Below are positions 35,543 to 49,500 of a stretch of DNA of 64,000 bases, in pieces (position 1 is the first letter of the stretch; the number at the start of each line of letters is the position of its first letter). Below the pieces are notes generated by a model. It did no database searches and was not told the DNA's origin. It saw nothing but the letters and a program-made list of their open reading frames with translations. The DNA is from Daphnia carinata (Eukaryota; Arthropoda; Branchiopoda; Diplostraca; Daphniidae), in the NCBI RefSeq assembly GCF_022539665.2, contig NC_081332.1, forward strand, positions 6,538,303-6,602,302, in the 5' to 3' direction. A program made the translations under genes and the position numbers.

Positions 35543-38237
35543 AAGAAGGCTTTCCCTTTTTATTGCGGCTTGGCCTCAGAGGCCTACACACACGCCAACA
35601 GAAAATTCAATATAGGGAACGGAACGAATGCGTTGCGAAGAACGCAGAATTTTCTGCGTACGTGTTTCTGAATATACCATCTCCAAAAAAAAACGGAAGC
35701 TTATAACCATGGCTGGCGATGATCTTCATTCAGCAAAAACATATATAGACATTTCTGCTTCCCTGTCAACAATAGATTCTCCATTCCACTTAATAATATT
35801 TAGAAGCAAAAAAAAAAAAAAAAAAAAACGAAAAAATATAATTCTCGTTTGTTTGATGACAACAGGAACGACGAAGACGAGTGATTAGAAAGAGAAGAGG
35901 GCATGTGAAAGAAAAGCGATTGCCTGCTGCTCGTCGGGTAATGATGTGCTAAGATATGCATTCTCATATTTGCATATCACCTAAGCATGAAGCATTGATC
36001 GAGTATCGCGAAGGGGTGTGCTCGACTAATTGGCCGGCTTATTCAACGCCTCTCACTTTCCGAAATAGGCATCCCTTTTTTTTTTTTTTTTTTTTTTTTT
36101 TCTCAAGAAGAAGAGATGATTTGCACTCATCGTTGGACAAAGTTACGATGATGAGCTCTTCAATCGATTCGAAAGACGACATTTTCCCAAAACTATGGTC
36201 GCTGTCAAACGCTCGTCCCCGGCACACGGCCGCATTTCTTGCCTTCGCGCTATTTCTCACTAACGAAATCAAATTTTGCTCCGTGTTACGATCAGGTTGT
36301 AGACTGTTGTAAAGAAAGAAAAAAGAACACAGATGTGGGTGTCTGATCATCTGAACGAAATGCTTAGCTCTGCTTCCAGATGCGAATAAGACTGTGAATA
36401 AGGTGAATAGATACTTGAAGAGGCATCCTCCAAACGCCTAGTAAAAAGAACGCTCGGTAAAAGTGGGCAGGGAAAAAAAAAAAAAGGGAAAAACTTTTTC
36501 GTTCAATGCCCGTAATTACCGGAAGGATGTTGACACCAGGACGAAATAGCATTCCATCTGCAAAAGCAAATAAAAAAAAAAATGAAACAAGATTTTCTTT
36601 AGGAATTAAGACGCGCAATATTTTTGTGCATCGATCGTCACGCAGTGGTTCATTCAAATGGAAAGGCACAAAAACTTTTCGTACGAGACTTAAGAAATTT
36701 CAAGTCGCCCTGAAAAACGCGGACCAGCCGGATGTAGTACGGTTCAGTTTGTTTTCTTCTTCCTTCTTCCTTCTTTTTTTTTTTTTTTTTTTTTTTTTGC
36801 GTGGAAACTTGTGCGGGGAAAACACTCCGTCTTCCTCTCATGCGTTATTCTCACCAAATCTTATGCCGTGAAGCGACGATTCCGGTTCGTTACGAACACC
36901 ACCGGCTGCAGAAAGAAAGTGAGCTCGTAACCTAATATTTCATGGCGCCCATTCGTATTCCCGACAGCAGTTGCATTTCTCCAGCATAGACTACACGTAG
37001 CGAGTTGATGGTCGATGTCTATGTGCTTTCCAGTAGGCCGCTGCGTCATGCGAATGCTATGGCTTGGGCTAGCAACAATTGATTACGTACATCTACTACA
37101 ACGCTAGTTGGATTCCTCTCTTTCTTTATTCGAAAAATGCCGCATAATGATCGGCACGTTTAAAAAAAAAAAACCATGTATCGGTTAGATGCGGATTTTC
37201 TAATGCTCATCAAGTAGACGTTATACATTGCTGATGAAACAGCTTCAATCGAGAAAGACCCGCCGCTGGACGGAGCAAGTCTTAAACCAAAATCCCGATG
37301 AGATATTGCCAGCTATTATGAAACTGACTAGGAGATCAAAGGCACGTCTAGCAGATTGGTTTCTCGTTGCAGCCTCGCTCGTGCCTCTCCCATCTAAAAG
37401 CAGCTTTCTGATCAACCCGGATTTGCTCGGTGCAAGTGGCCGGGGCTAGTCGACTGATCACCAGATGAAAATGGGCTTATGTTCGTGTATCTACCGCATA
37501 TTTTTGCGGCGACCCTAAGCCCAGTAATCATCGAAACGACCGACTTCTTTCCCCCGGGGCGGGTGGATGGCATGTTGCAAAAGAAAGCCAAACAGGTTCT
37601 AATTCACTGTTCTAATTACGTAAAGACGAGTGACGAGATGGCCCACGTGTACAGGTTGTTGATTGCGCTTGTTGTCCAACAGTTTCATTCCATTGCCGAA
37701 CGGAACGTGACGCACGTAACCGAACGAACAGAGAGAGAGAGACGTGGATTAGGAAAAAAAAAAAAAAAAAAAAAACAATCTTCTCCGCGATAGCTGGAAA
37801 ATCTTTATTAGAAATTAATGAATGCCATTCTTCGTCCCTTAGGTCATTGTTCAATCGGTGGTCTCTATTTCAAGGAATTGAAGTATCTGCAATTGCAATA
37901 TCGCAGATCAAACGAACCGTCTGATAATTACTAATCTTTCGACGTAAGGAGAAATTCTAAAATCGTGGCACTAAGGCGGAACGAAATTCGTATTACTTGG
38001 GCGTATATTGCATAAGATTTTGTTTTTATTCTTTTGTTTACCGTATTACGTTGGCTTATGCTTTTGCCCCGCTGTTGAATGCGCGGCGATTCAAAACTGG
38101 ATGCAAAAAGCCTTCAACGTTATGAGAGTTGTTCCCACAAGGCAAAACGATCCGGCCCTTTTCGACTCACTGGCCGCCATCAAGCCTTTTAGATTTATTT
38201 TTCTCCCAGCTGGAATAGCCTCCCATCCCCCCCCCCC

Positions 38238-38282
<45 letters not shown>

Positions 38283-41200
38283 GGGTCAACCATATAGCGT
38301 CGTGCTTGGTTTATTCTTTTATTGCTGAGCTTAGGTATTCACGACCAAGTTACAGGCCTAATATGTGACAAAAGAGTATAGGTACTAGGAACTCGACCGA
38401 TGTGCTGGAACAAGAAAAAAAAAAAAAAAAAATGCCCGGCTCGATGTGGGGGCATGCACAGTTATACACGTTACTGCAATCTAAGCGTACTCGCTTGCTA
38501 TTTCGTTTGGCTTCACCCGAGCGCTGAGATGTAAAAGCTGCACACATTCATGTTGGTCGCACATTTCATGGCTGTTTGATGGTCAGCTCTAAAAAAGTGC
38601 GTATCGCCACAGTGACTGCTCTTTCCGCGTCCACGTTTTCTCATTAAGGAATGCTTGTTGTAACGAATTTCCACTAATCTGCAAGCAACTCATTACGATA
38701 CGCCCTGGCAGCTTGCAATTTGATATTCGCTGCTTTCATCTAACAGCCAAATTCTGCTTTATGAATGCTTTGATCTGCAGATCAATAATAGCTGGAAAGA
38801 TTGAGAATTATTCCTTCATCATGATACTTATGCAGCACGTTCTATATTGTTTCTCGTTTTTCGTTTCTTTCGCCGTTCGCAGATTCCAGTCGCAACAATT
38901 TGGAACCGCTTCCCCACCAGCAAAGCAAAGCTTCGCCGGCCTCTGCTAATTTAAAACGTGGTTCGGCCTCTTCTGACCTTGACGACGGCCTGACGTCATC
39001 GTCGGCAGTGGGTACCCATTCGGCGCGATTCGTTACGTCTAACGGCACGCTTATCACAGCGCAGCGCGGTTCAACGGCAAGCCTACCGTGTGAAGTTGTC
39101 AGCCTCGGTGATGGCGTGGTAAGTTTAGATAATGAAAAAAATTTAATGTTCAACTGCATCTTCGAAGGCGTGCCTAGCAAGTGGGTCGTTGCCAGACTGT
39201 TACCCCCTGTACAGTATGCCATACGATGGTTTTTCATTAGTTGTTTCAGCTTATGTTTAAATATTAGCTTTTCATTTGCTTTCATTTGTTTCGTTTCAAC
39301 TTGATGAAATTGTGCTACCTTATTTAGATACGTTTCGCCATTGCGTACATGTTCGTGACTAAAGTCCAGTTGAGTTTAACAGTATTCATGACTTGCGCAG
39401 AATACAGCGTTGGGATTAAAAAATTGAAATCTCTAGATTTAAGTGTTCGTCCGAAGTCCAGCGCTTCTTATAAATAAGACGATGCAATCTTCATGACGAG
39501 ATATGAAAAATGCAAATGCAACTGTCGACTGAGATCCCGTTCGCTATTTTCGTGGCTACTGAGTTGTAGCAGATAACATTCGTATCACTGAACTTTGATG
39601 AATGCAAAATTATTAAAGGAAATTAACGATACATACACTCATCCGCATTTCGAAACTTTCATTTCCCGTCAACGCCATTAAGAAAAAAACAAAAAAACTC
39701 AAATTTTAAAAAATGATAACCTGGTGCTTTTTTATATCTATTATGCGCTCTCCTTCTTGTTATTATTTTAGCAAAGTTTCCTGTTTGATACCACTATTTT
39801 TTTTTTTTTTTCTCTTCTTATTCGGTGCCTACGTGCCTTACCGACCTGATGAATTTCCTGTCTGAAGATCAGATTGGCCTGACGTCAAAGCCGGCACGAA
39901 ACGAGTGCTTTCTCTCCCTCTCGCTCTCTCTGTGTCCCACGCTTCTGCGTGTATTTGTATCTGTCGGGGTGGCATCATCAATGCGACTCATCCACTCTTC
40001 TGTCTTGTCGGCGTTTCCCGCTCGATGATTTTTTTGCCCTTATTTGAAAACGCCAAATAGATATAGGAGGACGTGTCATAGAAAAACGCTGCGGCGTGCA
40101 GCCGTATATACGCTAGACATCCGCCGGAGTTATATCATCTTTCCCGTTGCTTGGTTTTCTGCTGGCAACGTCGACTCGCAACTTCGTGCATCCAGACTTG
40201 ATAACAAAAACTAGAAAAAAAAAAAAAAAAAAAAAAAGAAATAAATAAAAAATCGCTCTTGAGACGGTTTTTCTTTTTTTTTTTTTTTTGCCATCTTTTA
40301 TTTAGAGCTAGTGACAAGTGAGGAAATGGGAGAAGAAGAAACGGCAAGAGAGATATCAAAGAGTGAGTGAGAAATGGTGTTCCGGAATGAAACAAAGCTA
40401 GGAGCGGGTTTTTTCCTTTTCTTTTTTTAACTACTAGTCTGCCACTTTGTACTACCCTCCGCATCCCCCATGTGGGTGTTTATACATGCCAGTTTAATAT
40501 AAAAGATAAAAGATAGAAAGAAAAATCGTCGATAGAAACTCGATGAAACTGAGAGATGTCGGAACGTCGTCTTTTTCATTTTATTATTATTTTCGTTTTT
40601 TCTTTTTTTTTTGGGGGGGGGCGTTGTCGCTATAGAAACAGAGTAAAAACGGGCATCGGGAATGCATCTCAGATGGGAAGAAAAAAAAAAAAGTCGACTA
40701 GACAGGAAAGACCGGCAGTGAATGCGAGTCATCAGAAAATCGACCATAACAGAAAACCAGCTGTACTACTATTCAGCAACAGCCGCAGAACGCGACGCTT
40801 TTCGCCAATCGTGACTCACAAAAAAAAAAAAAAAAAAAAAAAAAAATAGATTTCTCTCCCCCTTCCCCCCCCCACCCCCTTCCGATATAGACTCATTAGA
40901 CATCCTATGTATTTGACAGAACATCTTTCATCGAAGCAGATCGATATGGTTCCACACAATATTAGGCGTCAGCTGTGGCCCTTTCTCTTTTCTTTACGAT
41001 TCAGTATTGCGTCATAGACGCATCGTCGTACCCTTACGCTACATTTAGTTTTTTCAGGTATCGCCTAATTCAAATTTCTAGCCATTTCAGAGCTAAACAA
41101 AACTTGTAACAAGGCAATCGAGCCGCTAACTTGTACCCTTATCAGACACAAGTTGTTGTTTTTTTTTTCAAGGTGATTCTATAAAAAAAAACGCTGTTTT

Positions 41201-44200
41201 TTTTTTTTTTTTTTTTTTTTAGTTTTCAAATCGGAAAAAAAAGTTATTCACGGACATTTGTATTCATCGTGTCAACTCCATCATTGATCAAAAATCGTGC
41301 GATGACGTACGGATCGTGAAAGGAGAAGAGCGCCAACTTTGAAGAGAGAATAGGAGACACGATGCCATTAATAAAGTCAACACTGGGAAAAGAACTAAAC
41401 TAAAGAAAATCTAACAATAAAAAACAAAACAACAACAAAAAAAAAAAAAAACACTGAAAGAAATCGAAGGTGGAAAGAACAGAGTCTAGTGAATGTGTCC
41501 GATTGCCCAGGCTGCTGCAGCGAATTTTGTTTTTGTTTTCTTTTCGCATGTTGTTATGCTTTTTTGGATGCTGCCTCCTCCCGTATTCTAATTCTTGAAT
41601 TTGTATGGATTTATTCAAGATCAAGTTCAATGCAAAGAAGGAAAGAAAAAGTTTTCACAAGTACCATTATCTTTGTATCTTTTTTTTTATGCATGCTTTA
41701 TTTCCCTTCTAACGCATACTTGAAAAAGTTCATATTGCTTGCCTGCTGTTGCCTGTCCTATGCATATCGACGTTTTAGTTACACACTGACCGCACCCATC
41801 GCAAGCTTTGTTTTTTTTTTTTTGTTTTTTTTACACAACTAGAAGACAAGTTTTAACTTCGTTGAAATATCGATGTCTAGCAGTTGAGGTGTCCGTGCAT
41901 CGATACTCTACAGCTCTTGGGAGCCTCCTTGAATTGCAGGCCATTTATAGACAATGTCGATCGGCGCACGCTGCGCTGTTGACACACACACACACACACA
42001 CACTATACACACACACACACTTTTTGTGTGTTTTCATCCTTTTTTTCCGTATGGATCTAGCCGAGATGTTTGACTTTTGATCGCGACTCATTTAACAAAA
42101 GCTCGCTCTTTTTTTACTGTTATCGCATGACTTACTGATGTGTATGTAGTTGCAGAACATGATCGAGGTGTCCTATTCTTTTCGAAGACAAGCCGGAAGA
42201 TTTATGTTTCATTCGCAAAAGGGCAACGAACATTTTTTTTTTTTTTGAATGCTTCGCCAGCCGTTATACGTAGAAAGCTCGCTGGAGCTGACGCTATTCA
42301 ACTTTTTGTTGACGTCATATAGCTCGTTTTAAACAATTGAATATGTGTCGGAAAGAAGTGCACTATTTAGTTTGCAAAATGTCCCACTCTGTTGCTAGTG
42401 CCGAGTGCGCTAAACACAAGTTCGCACGCTCGTTATTCTACATTATGCGACGAGTTATTCTTCCAGTTGGCCTAACGTGTAAACAGCGGGGGGGGGGGGG
42501 GGGGTTCATTAAAAACTAAAAAAAAAAAAATAATAATAATAACCCAAAGGGTTGGCAGCAACAGCACAATTTCATTCCTTTTTGTGCATTATGTAATGCT
42601 CAGAGATTTGCATTGTTTTTTAAATGGGATTAACAACCCAGCAAAACAACACGATTCGACAGGTTACTCATTATTTAGACCATTGAAAGAAAGTCTTACT
42701 CTGTAGCACTTTAAAATGTAGGCAACTTTGAGGCTGGAATAAGTTAGCAAGTCGTTGTAACTACATTGAAACAGAATGCGATCGATATGGGTTCGTAGTA
42801 ACTCGACTACGGACTAAGGCAAACACGGCTCGCTTAGAGATCAATGTGCGCTATGGGAAGTTGCTGTTTCCGCTTTATCTCAACCTGCTTCTCATCCGAT
42901 CCTCCTCGGCTACCCCCTCTCTTTTCATACCTCATGCTTTGTCGCGGACTCATCGGCGTGTAAGGAAGCCAAGAGGACGAGCCAAAATGAGAAGACCGAG
43001 CCTATAATAGATGGGCTAACTGCGAGTGCGGCAAGTGCAGTGTCTGTAAAGCCTGCGCGTGGGCGGCAGCAAGCAGATTAGTTACGCCGTTCAACCGTTT
43101 CCAAAACTCTCTTCTTCTAACAGTTTCAAATGAAATTCAGTCCGCAGCTCAGCCGGCTGATATGGACTACCATTTTTTTTTTTTTTTTTTTTTTTTGCTC
43201 TTTACACCCAAGCTGGCTTCCTCTCAGCTACCAACAGCAAGCTATATAGAGAACGTTTTCGAGCTTTGCGAGTCCACGTAACATTAAGTAATGGCAGCCT
43301 CCTCGTTGCCCTCTATCTGATGCGCTTCGCCAGCCTGAGCTAAAGCGAAAGGGGGGGGCCTGAACGAACCATTCATTGCGATCCAATCTTCTGGTCTTTT
43401 GGGCACATCAACCAACCAACAAAGTGGAGGCTATATACAAACAAACGGCAGTCTTTCTACGGATATATACAATATAAGATTGTACATTCCTATTTTCTTG
43501 CTCTATTTTTTATTTATTTATTTATTTATTTATTTTTTTTTGCTGTTCGCGTCGAGTGTGAAGTACGATATTCTCACTGTGTCTTACATGTAGTTTCCCA
43601 CTATTTCAGTTTGCAAGATTTTTTTTTTTTTTTTCTTCTTCTTCTTCTTTTTATTCGCATGAAAACATTGCTGTGATGACATACTGCGATGACCTGCTGG
43701 CGAAAGATGATAGTGAAAAAGAAGGAAACGCCCGCAGCAACACGGGCCGTCTATCAGGTCTGGATGCGTGGTGTTGCACAATAAAGCTGGGCCAGCCGGA
43801 ATACTGGATAGTAATCCCCACGCGCACGTTCCCGTTCGCGTTCCTTCCCATCCAAATCGATCGGCTAACCGAATTTTTTTTTTTTTTTTTTTTCTTGCAT
43901 TTATTCTAACGCTGGCCCGTCGTACAGCTGCCGGTTAGACATCGAAACGCACTCCTACATTGTGCCTATATAGACGTAAAAAAAAAAAAAAAAAAAAAAA
44001 AAAGGAAAGGGAAAACCTCACGGACAGTCTATCGGTTTCAAAGTATCACAATGAAGCGTGTCGAATATCAACAGTTTATATCCCGAAGCTGCTGGGTGTG
44101 TGGTCTGTTGGTCATCACGCCCAAACTGTTTGCTGCTCCAGAGCCTTTTGCTGTCCGGGTGCTAATATATACCAACATACAGAGTTACAGCCCTCCCTCT

Positions 44201-46476
44201 CGAAAACCATATTGGATTAGAGCAAGCGCCCCCCCATATATTCCACGATGCAACGCCAACACGTCCACCAAGAAAATTGAATAAAGGGCTACGCAATTTT
44301 CGTTGACTTTTCAATTTTCACTAAAGCCGCAATGGGTTAAAATTTGTTATTAAATTTTTTATATATTTATTTTTTTTTTTTTCCTTTCCCCGGAAAGCCT
44401 TTTTGACTTGCACGATAGATCTAATCTATACAAGAGTGTCATGCAACTCGACTTCACTCTTTCTCGGAGCGCTTCAAGTGTCTTATCTCGTCGTGTGATG
44501 AGACATTTGAAGTACTTGACAATGACTTTGAGAATTGCCAAAAGTCCTCCCAAATTTTCGCCGCAGTCAGTTCGATGAGAAAGGCACTAATGTACAAGCG
44601 TGTGTCTGTTGTTAGCCCGACGTTGCAATGCACGGCTTTTCAAGACGAAAGGGAACACGACCCGCCGGGCTCATCTGTCGACACGTAACCAGAAGCAAAA
44701 TGCAGCTATAGAAAAAATATGTTTTGACTCCGAGTTGTATACAATTTTTAGCGCCCCTGATGGATGATGTTCGCAGAAATTCTATATTTTTCACATATAC
44801 AGTATATTTATAGTTTTTTTTTTTTTTTTTATCCCGACGTATTGTGCTTAGCAGCCAATGCGTGAAGGCCTGCAAGTCAATATATAACGTTGAACTGCAC
44901 AGTCCACGAGAAAAAAGGTAGATGCACGTACAGTATAGGGAGCTGGTTGGTAGATAGTGGCTCTGCTGCTAGCTTTTTGATGGATAGTCCCGTTACACAA
45001 GCGGAAACGGTGCGCCACTTGCGCGCGTCTAGAACGGCCGCCAATAGACGTCAAAACAGGCCGTATAGTGTGCGTCGTATAAGTGACCTTATATACACCT
45101 CACGTAGAGTCCCGCGTACCATCCAACAAACCAAACATCTATAATAAAAAGCCGCGCGATAGTGCTTTCGTGAACATTAAGCCACCTCTTCCTGCAGTAC
45201 ATCGGGGGACAGCAGACTGAATGATGAACTCACCAAATGGCAGTAGCGTGACTCACGAAGAAAAAAATATATATATATATATACAGTATATCTGCCATGG
45301 GCGTCAAACTGCTGGCGGCTGTCGAAAAAGCTTCAAACGCATGTCTCTTTTTCATTGATAATGGCCTTGTTAGGAATGACACACAGCCCGCCTCTCACCT
45401 ATTGTCGTCCACTGTGAAAGACCTTGATTGACGACCAAAAATAGTACGCGTTAAAAGCACAGAAATAACTCGGTTAATTTTTTTTTTTAAATTGTCTACT
45501 TTTTTTTTTTTTTTTTTTTTGAATAAAAAAAGAGAGAATAATGTGGTGGATAGCAACGGCCTTTTGTTTAATTTCTATGACGTGATTTACATACATAGGG
45601 AACGCGTGCGAAGAATAGTGTGACGGCATGCACGGAACGCAAGTCAAGAGTTCCCCGAACTTAATTTGATCGTGTTTTGTTAGAACCTCCGCTTGTTCGC
45701 GTATTATCAGAGAAAATGCAATTGCGTTTGGGTTGTGATGACGCCGTGCTTTGCGATTGACGTTGCCAAGGCACCCGAAATGCCACGACCATAGCTGATT
45801 TTTTTTTTTTTCTTTTTTTCCGTAATGCGTCAACTTAGCGATGGCTAAACTCATTCAAAACTAATCGACTTTCGGGGATGTTGACATTCACCCGCAAAGT
45901 TGCAAAAACAGACACAGTAATACGCGATGAATTGCGTCATAGAAAGAAGACGAAACAGTTCCCCTCTTTGCACGCGGCCCAGCGACCACCACCTCAACAT
46001 TTTTAAATTTTTCCGCTTTGTTTGGTTTCCAACTTGACGGAGTCCGTTCCTCTGCTGCTATTCCGCATCCGCGGATAATCCCTCGTGTGTGTTGCGGCAC
46101 AGTTGCATCTTTATTACACGACATATTTTTTCTTTTTTTTTTTCATTGAAATCACGTGTGGTCTACATTCTTATTAAGAAAGGGGCTTCGAGATGTGACC
46201 CTTTCAAGTCACGTACATCTACCGTCTCATCCTTTCTGATAAATCACTCACGCGAAATGGCCGCTTTCCCAGGTTTGGACTTAGCTGTCTCTCTCCGTAG
46301 TGCATATACTATAGTTTCGTTTGGCATTGAAAAAAGTTATTTTCCGTACGAGGGACGACTCCTCTTTACTTCCTTCTTTTCATTTCGACCGTTTTCCTTT
46401 TTCCGGTCTTTCTTACAAAAGACCATAGCTAAACTTGTAAAGTTGAAAACTGGCTATACTGCCCCGCGTTTTACAA

Positions 46477-46515
<39 letters not shown>

Positions 46516-49500
46516 TTTTTCGATTTCCTGTTTTCTTTTTCTTTTTTCCCTTCTTCTCTTTTGTAGCAAAAAAAAAAAAAAACAGACTTATACGATACAT
46601 CTCTAATGAAATTGCCCGCCAATTCTTTTTTGCCATTGTTCCCGTGGACTGGACAGCAAAGGAGCTATCGATCTACATTTAAGTCGGGTTGCACGCGTGC
46701 ACGTTGCATCACCGGGCCCGGACGCCTCTGTTGTGTGTGCGCTGACCATCGAGAAGTCAATCAATCTGGCCAGGAAAGGAGGGCGGGTTGGCGGGATAGG
46801 AGGCTTCTTTTTTTTTTTTTAAATTCTTCTTCATTTGAGCCACTTGGCCTGATCTCTATCTAGTTTATGTCGACCCGGGCTCGCCAAAGATCCACTTCAT
46901 CTATATATGTCGGCAGAGAGAAAGGGAGAGACAGAGAATTGGCGGATACATGGGCCGGCAGCCCATCGCATCCACCGTAGCCCCCTTGATTGCATTCTTT
47001 CGGTTTAACGACGAGTTATCCTTCAACATGGTACGCTGCGTTTTACGCTGCCTACCCAAACGGCCGGCTTCGAAACGGGTTGGTTCGCAAACTCTTCCCA
47101 GTTTTACTTAAGCTACGTGAAGATTAGAATGTTGTTGGCATTGTTTCATCCGTTCAACAGTTGTGGAATGAAAATAATTAGGTACATTTTGGTGTCCACG
47201 TTAGAAAACGTGATTGCCTTTAGGTATTTAAAAAATCTTCATAAAACATTCCTTGCGAGCTTTTTGCCTTTTTTTTTTTTTTTTTTCTGTGCCCGCTTGT
47301 TTTATTTGGTTTTTTCCGATAGGAACGGCGAATTCTTGGAAGCAGATACTTAAAAAAATTCCTTGAAAAAGAGGGAAAAGAAAAATAAATAAATATATTA
47401 TGGTGACTATAACCCTGTTATTGCCACTGAGAAATGTAAAAAATGGGGAAGTGTATACACGAAATAAAACAGACACACACAAAAAAAAAAAAAAAGGTTT
47501 CGGTTCCCCTCGAGTCAATTTCTCTGGCGTCTTGGAAATTGTCTTATCGAATGTAAGTCAGGTGGGGGAGGGTGGGGGGATTCATTTCGATACCCCATTG
47601 CCATCTTATTAAATGCCGCCAAATAGATTATTATAATCACATGCCAAGGGGCTGGTACAAGTCAGTGGGTGCTATAGAACGAGCCCGCACGTCTAGTCCC
47701 TTACTATGCGTCTAGCTCTTGCTGCCGCCCGGCCCAATACACTTTGGAGGTAGATAAAATATTCCAATATGCCGTTCCGCCAGCATCCCAACTCATGCTA
47801 GCATCTGATCTTAGTTGCCATTGAATTACGACCGTCACTTTATAGCACATCAGGAGTCCTAGAGGCGGATCGATAGCGTGACGGATTCCTGCCAGCAGAT
47901 CGCGCCTCTCCAAGAAAAGACTTGCAGCCGCGTTTTTTTTTTTTTTTTTTGTTTTTTTTTAATATTTTTTTTTATTGATTTGATTTTTCTGTGTGTGTGT
48001 ATGCGCGCGCGTGTCTCTATGTCTGTTGGCTATTCACTTGTTTTATTTTGTGCAAGATGAAGAAGAAGAAGAAGAAGAGAAAAAAAAAAAAAAAAATGCT
48101 TTAGACCATAGGGGACCATAGGGGGAGGTGGGGGGAGAGTGTGGGCTAGAAGGTGGAGGGATGAAACTGCGATACTGTTGGCGTGCGCTCTGATCGATCT
48201 GTGGCAAAGTAAATCGAATTCAGTGACCGCTCTCGACGCCCATCGGCCACCGCGCTGAAACCTCCCTCCCTGGAGAGCGTTCTCTGTCCAGCACCACGGG
48301 GCGGCTGTATTTCACGCTCTCTTCAGGAAAAAAAAAAAAAAAAAAAAAAAGGGTGGAACAAAAAAAAAAAAAAAAATGTGTACCGTATAGGAATATACTC
48401 TCCATATCGTTGAAGCAAACGGAGAGACTGTGCGAGATAGATAGGCGATGCAGTCCCCCACACAACGACGCTAGTTAAGAGTTAAGACCAATATTGAAAT
48501 TTTTCTTAAGTGCCAGATAGAAATAATAAATTTTTCTATTTCTTCCGTCTCACTCCGTAGCAGCTTACGCATCAGTTCGTTCCGCGTGCATGACTTACTG
48601 TTTTCTTTTTTTGTTGTTGTTGTTGTTGTTGGTTGGTTAACGTAACGACCGAAAATACATATAAATATACGTATATACAGTATATATATATGAAACGTTC
48701 GAAATGGGTGATGGCGCTATCTGTCATGCAAATTTGTTGTGTTTGTATCTCCCGCAGTGTTGGCAGCACGCGTCCCTTTTTTTTATTTGTTCTATCCGAA
48801 ACTGAACGGGGCGGAAACATGGAAGAATAAGTTAGAAACAACGGCTTCAATGCTGATGAAGAATCGAGGCACAAGCGAGTGATGCACGTGTCCGCTAAAT
48901 CAATAGCGCTTCGTTAAAAGATGAACGATGAAGATTTTTTTGTTGCACCGCGGCAAGATGCGACACGATGTATTAGTGAATCTATAATGACTATAGGTCA
49001 AAGGGGTTTCTTGCGGTTTACAAAACGAGTAGCGCTTAAAGCTTGTCGAACGCAAACATCAACAACAAAAAAATCATTAAGGACACCTGGTACAAACGCA
49101 CCTACACGTGCAATTCATTTTTTTTTTTTTTTTTCCTTTCTTTTATTTTTTTTTTTAGCCGTGGAGAAACTGAAACGGCAAAGATTGCCGTGACGATGGT
49201 TACATGTTCGTAGTCTTCGAGCTCACTCATGCATAATGTATAGAAAACAAGGAGTGAATAGGGGCCTGCATAGGATAATAAATACAAGGGATTATATGCG
49301 TCCTGTCGATTTGAATTTCAAACAGATTTAGCAGGCAAAGAGTAGTCATCGCACACCTCTTGCATTTCATGTCGTACTTTTCGCGTTTCTATACGTCATC
49401 CCAACTTGAAAACCATCTGATAAACAGTTAAGGATTTGCACGAGGTATACCAAAGGTCGACGTGACCTATTGCGCTGCATTAAAAAAGACGCGACATTCG

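Larger units (their letters stand above)
22141..38882 (+). other. Dpr intron 1 (about 16.7 kb)
   Basis: No further Dpr exon is recognisable inside. The first 11.7 kb has no A/T run longer than about 15 nt. From 33,840 on, runs of 20 nt or more appear every 1-2 kb. It contains (CA)10 at 31833, AT microsatellites at 27860 and 31670, a TATATAAG box at about 23670 and a TGACGTCA at 33011. Confidence 0.8.

Noticed and set aside
38239-38280. A42 tract as the poly(A) tail of a retroposon or processed pseudogene
   Set aside because: It is preceded by C12 and ordinary intron sequence; I see no element body or target-site duplication.
46089-46682. 197-codon ORF on the plus strand
   Set aside because: Its length results from a T34 run translated as poly-Phe; composition is not protein-like.
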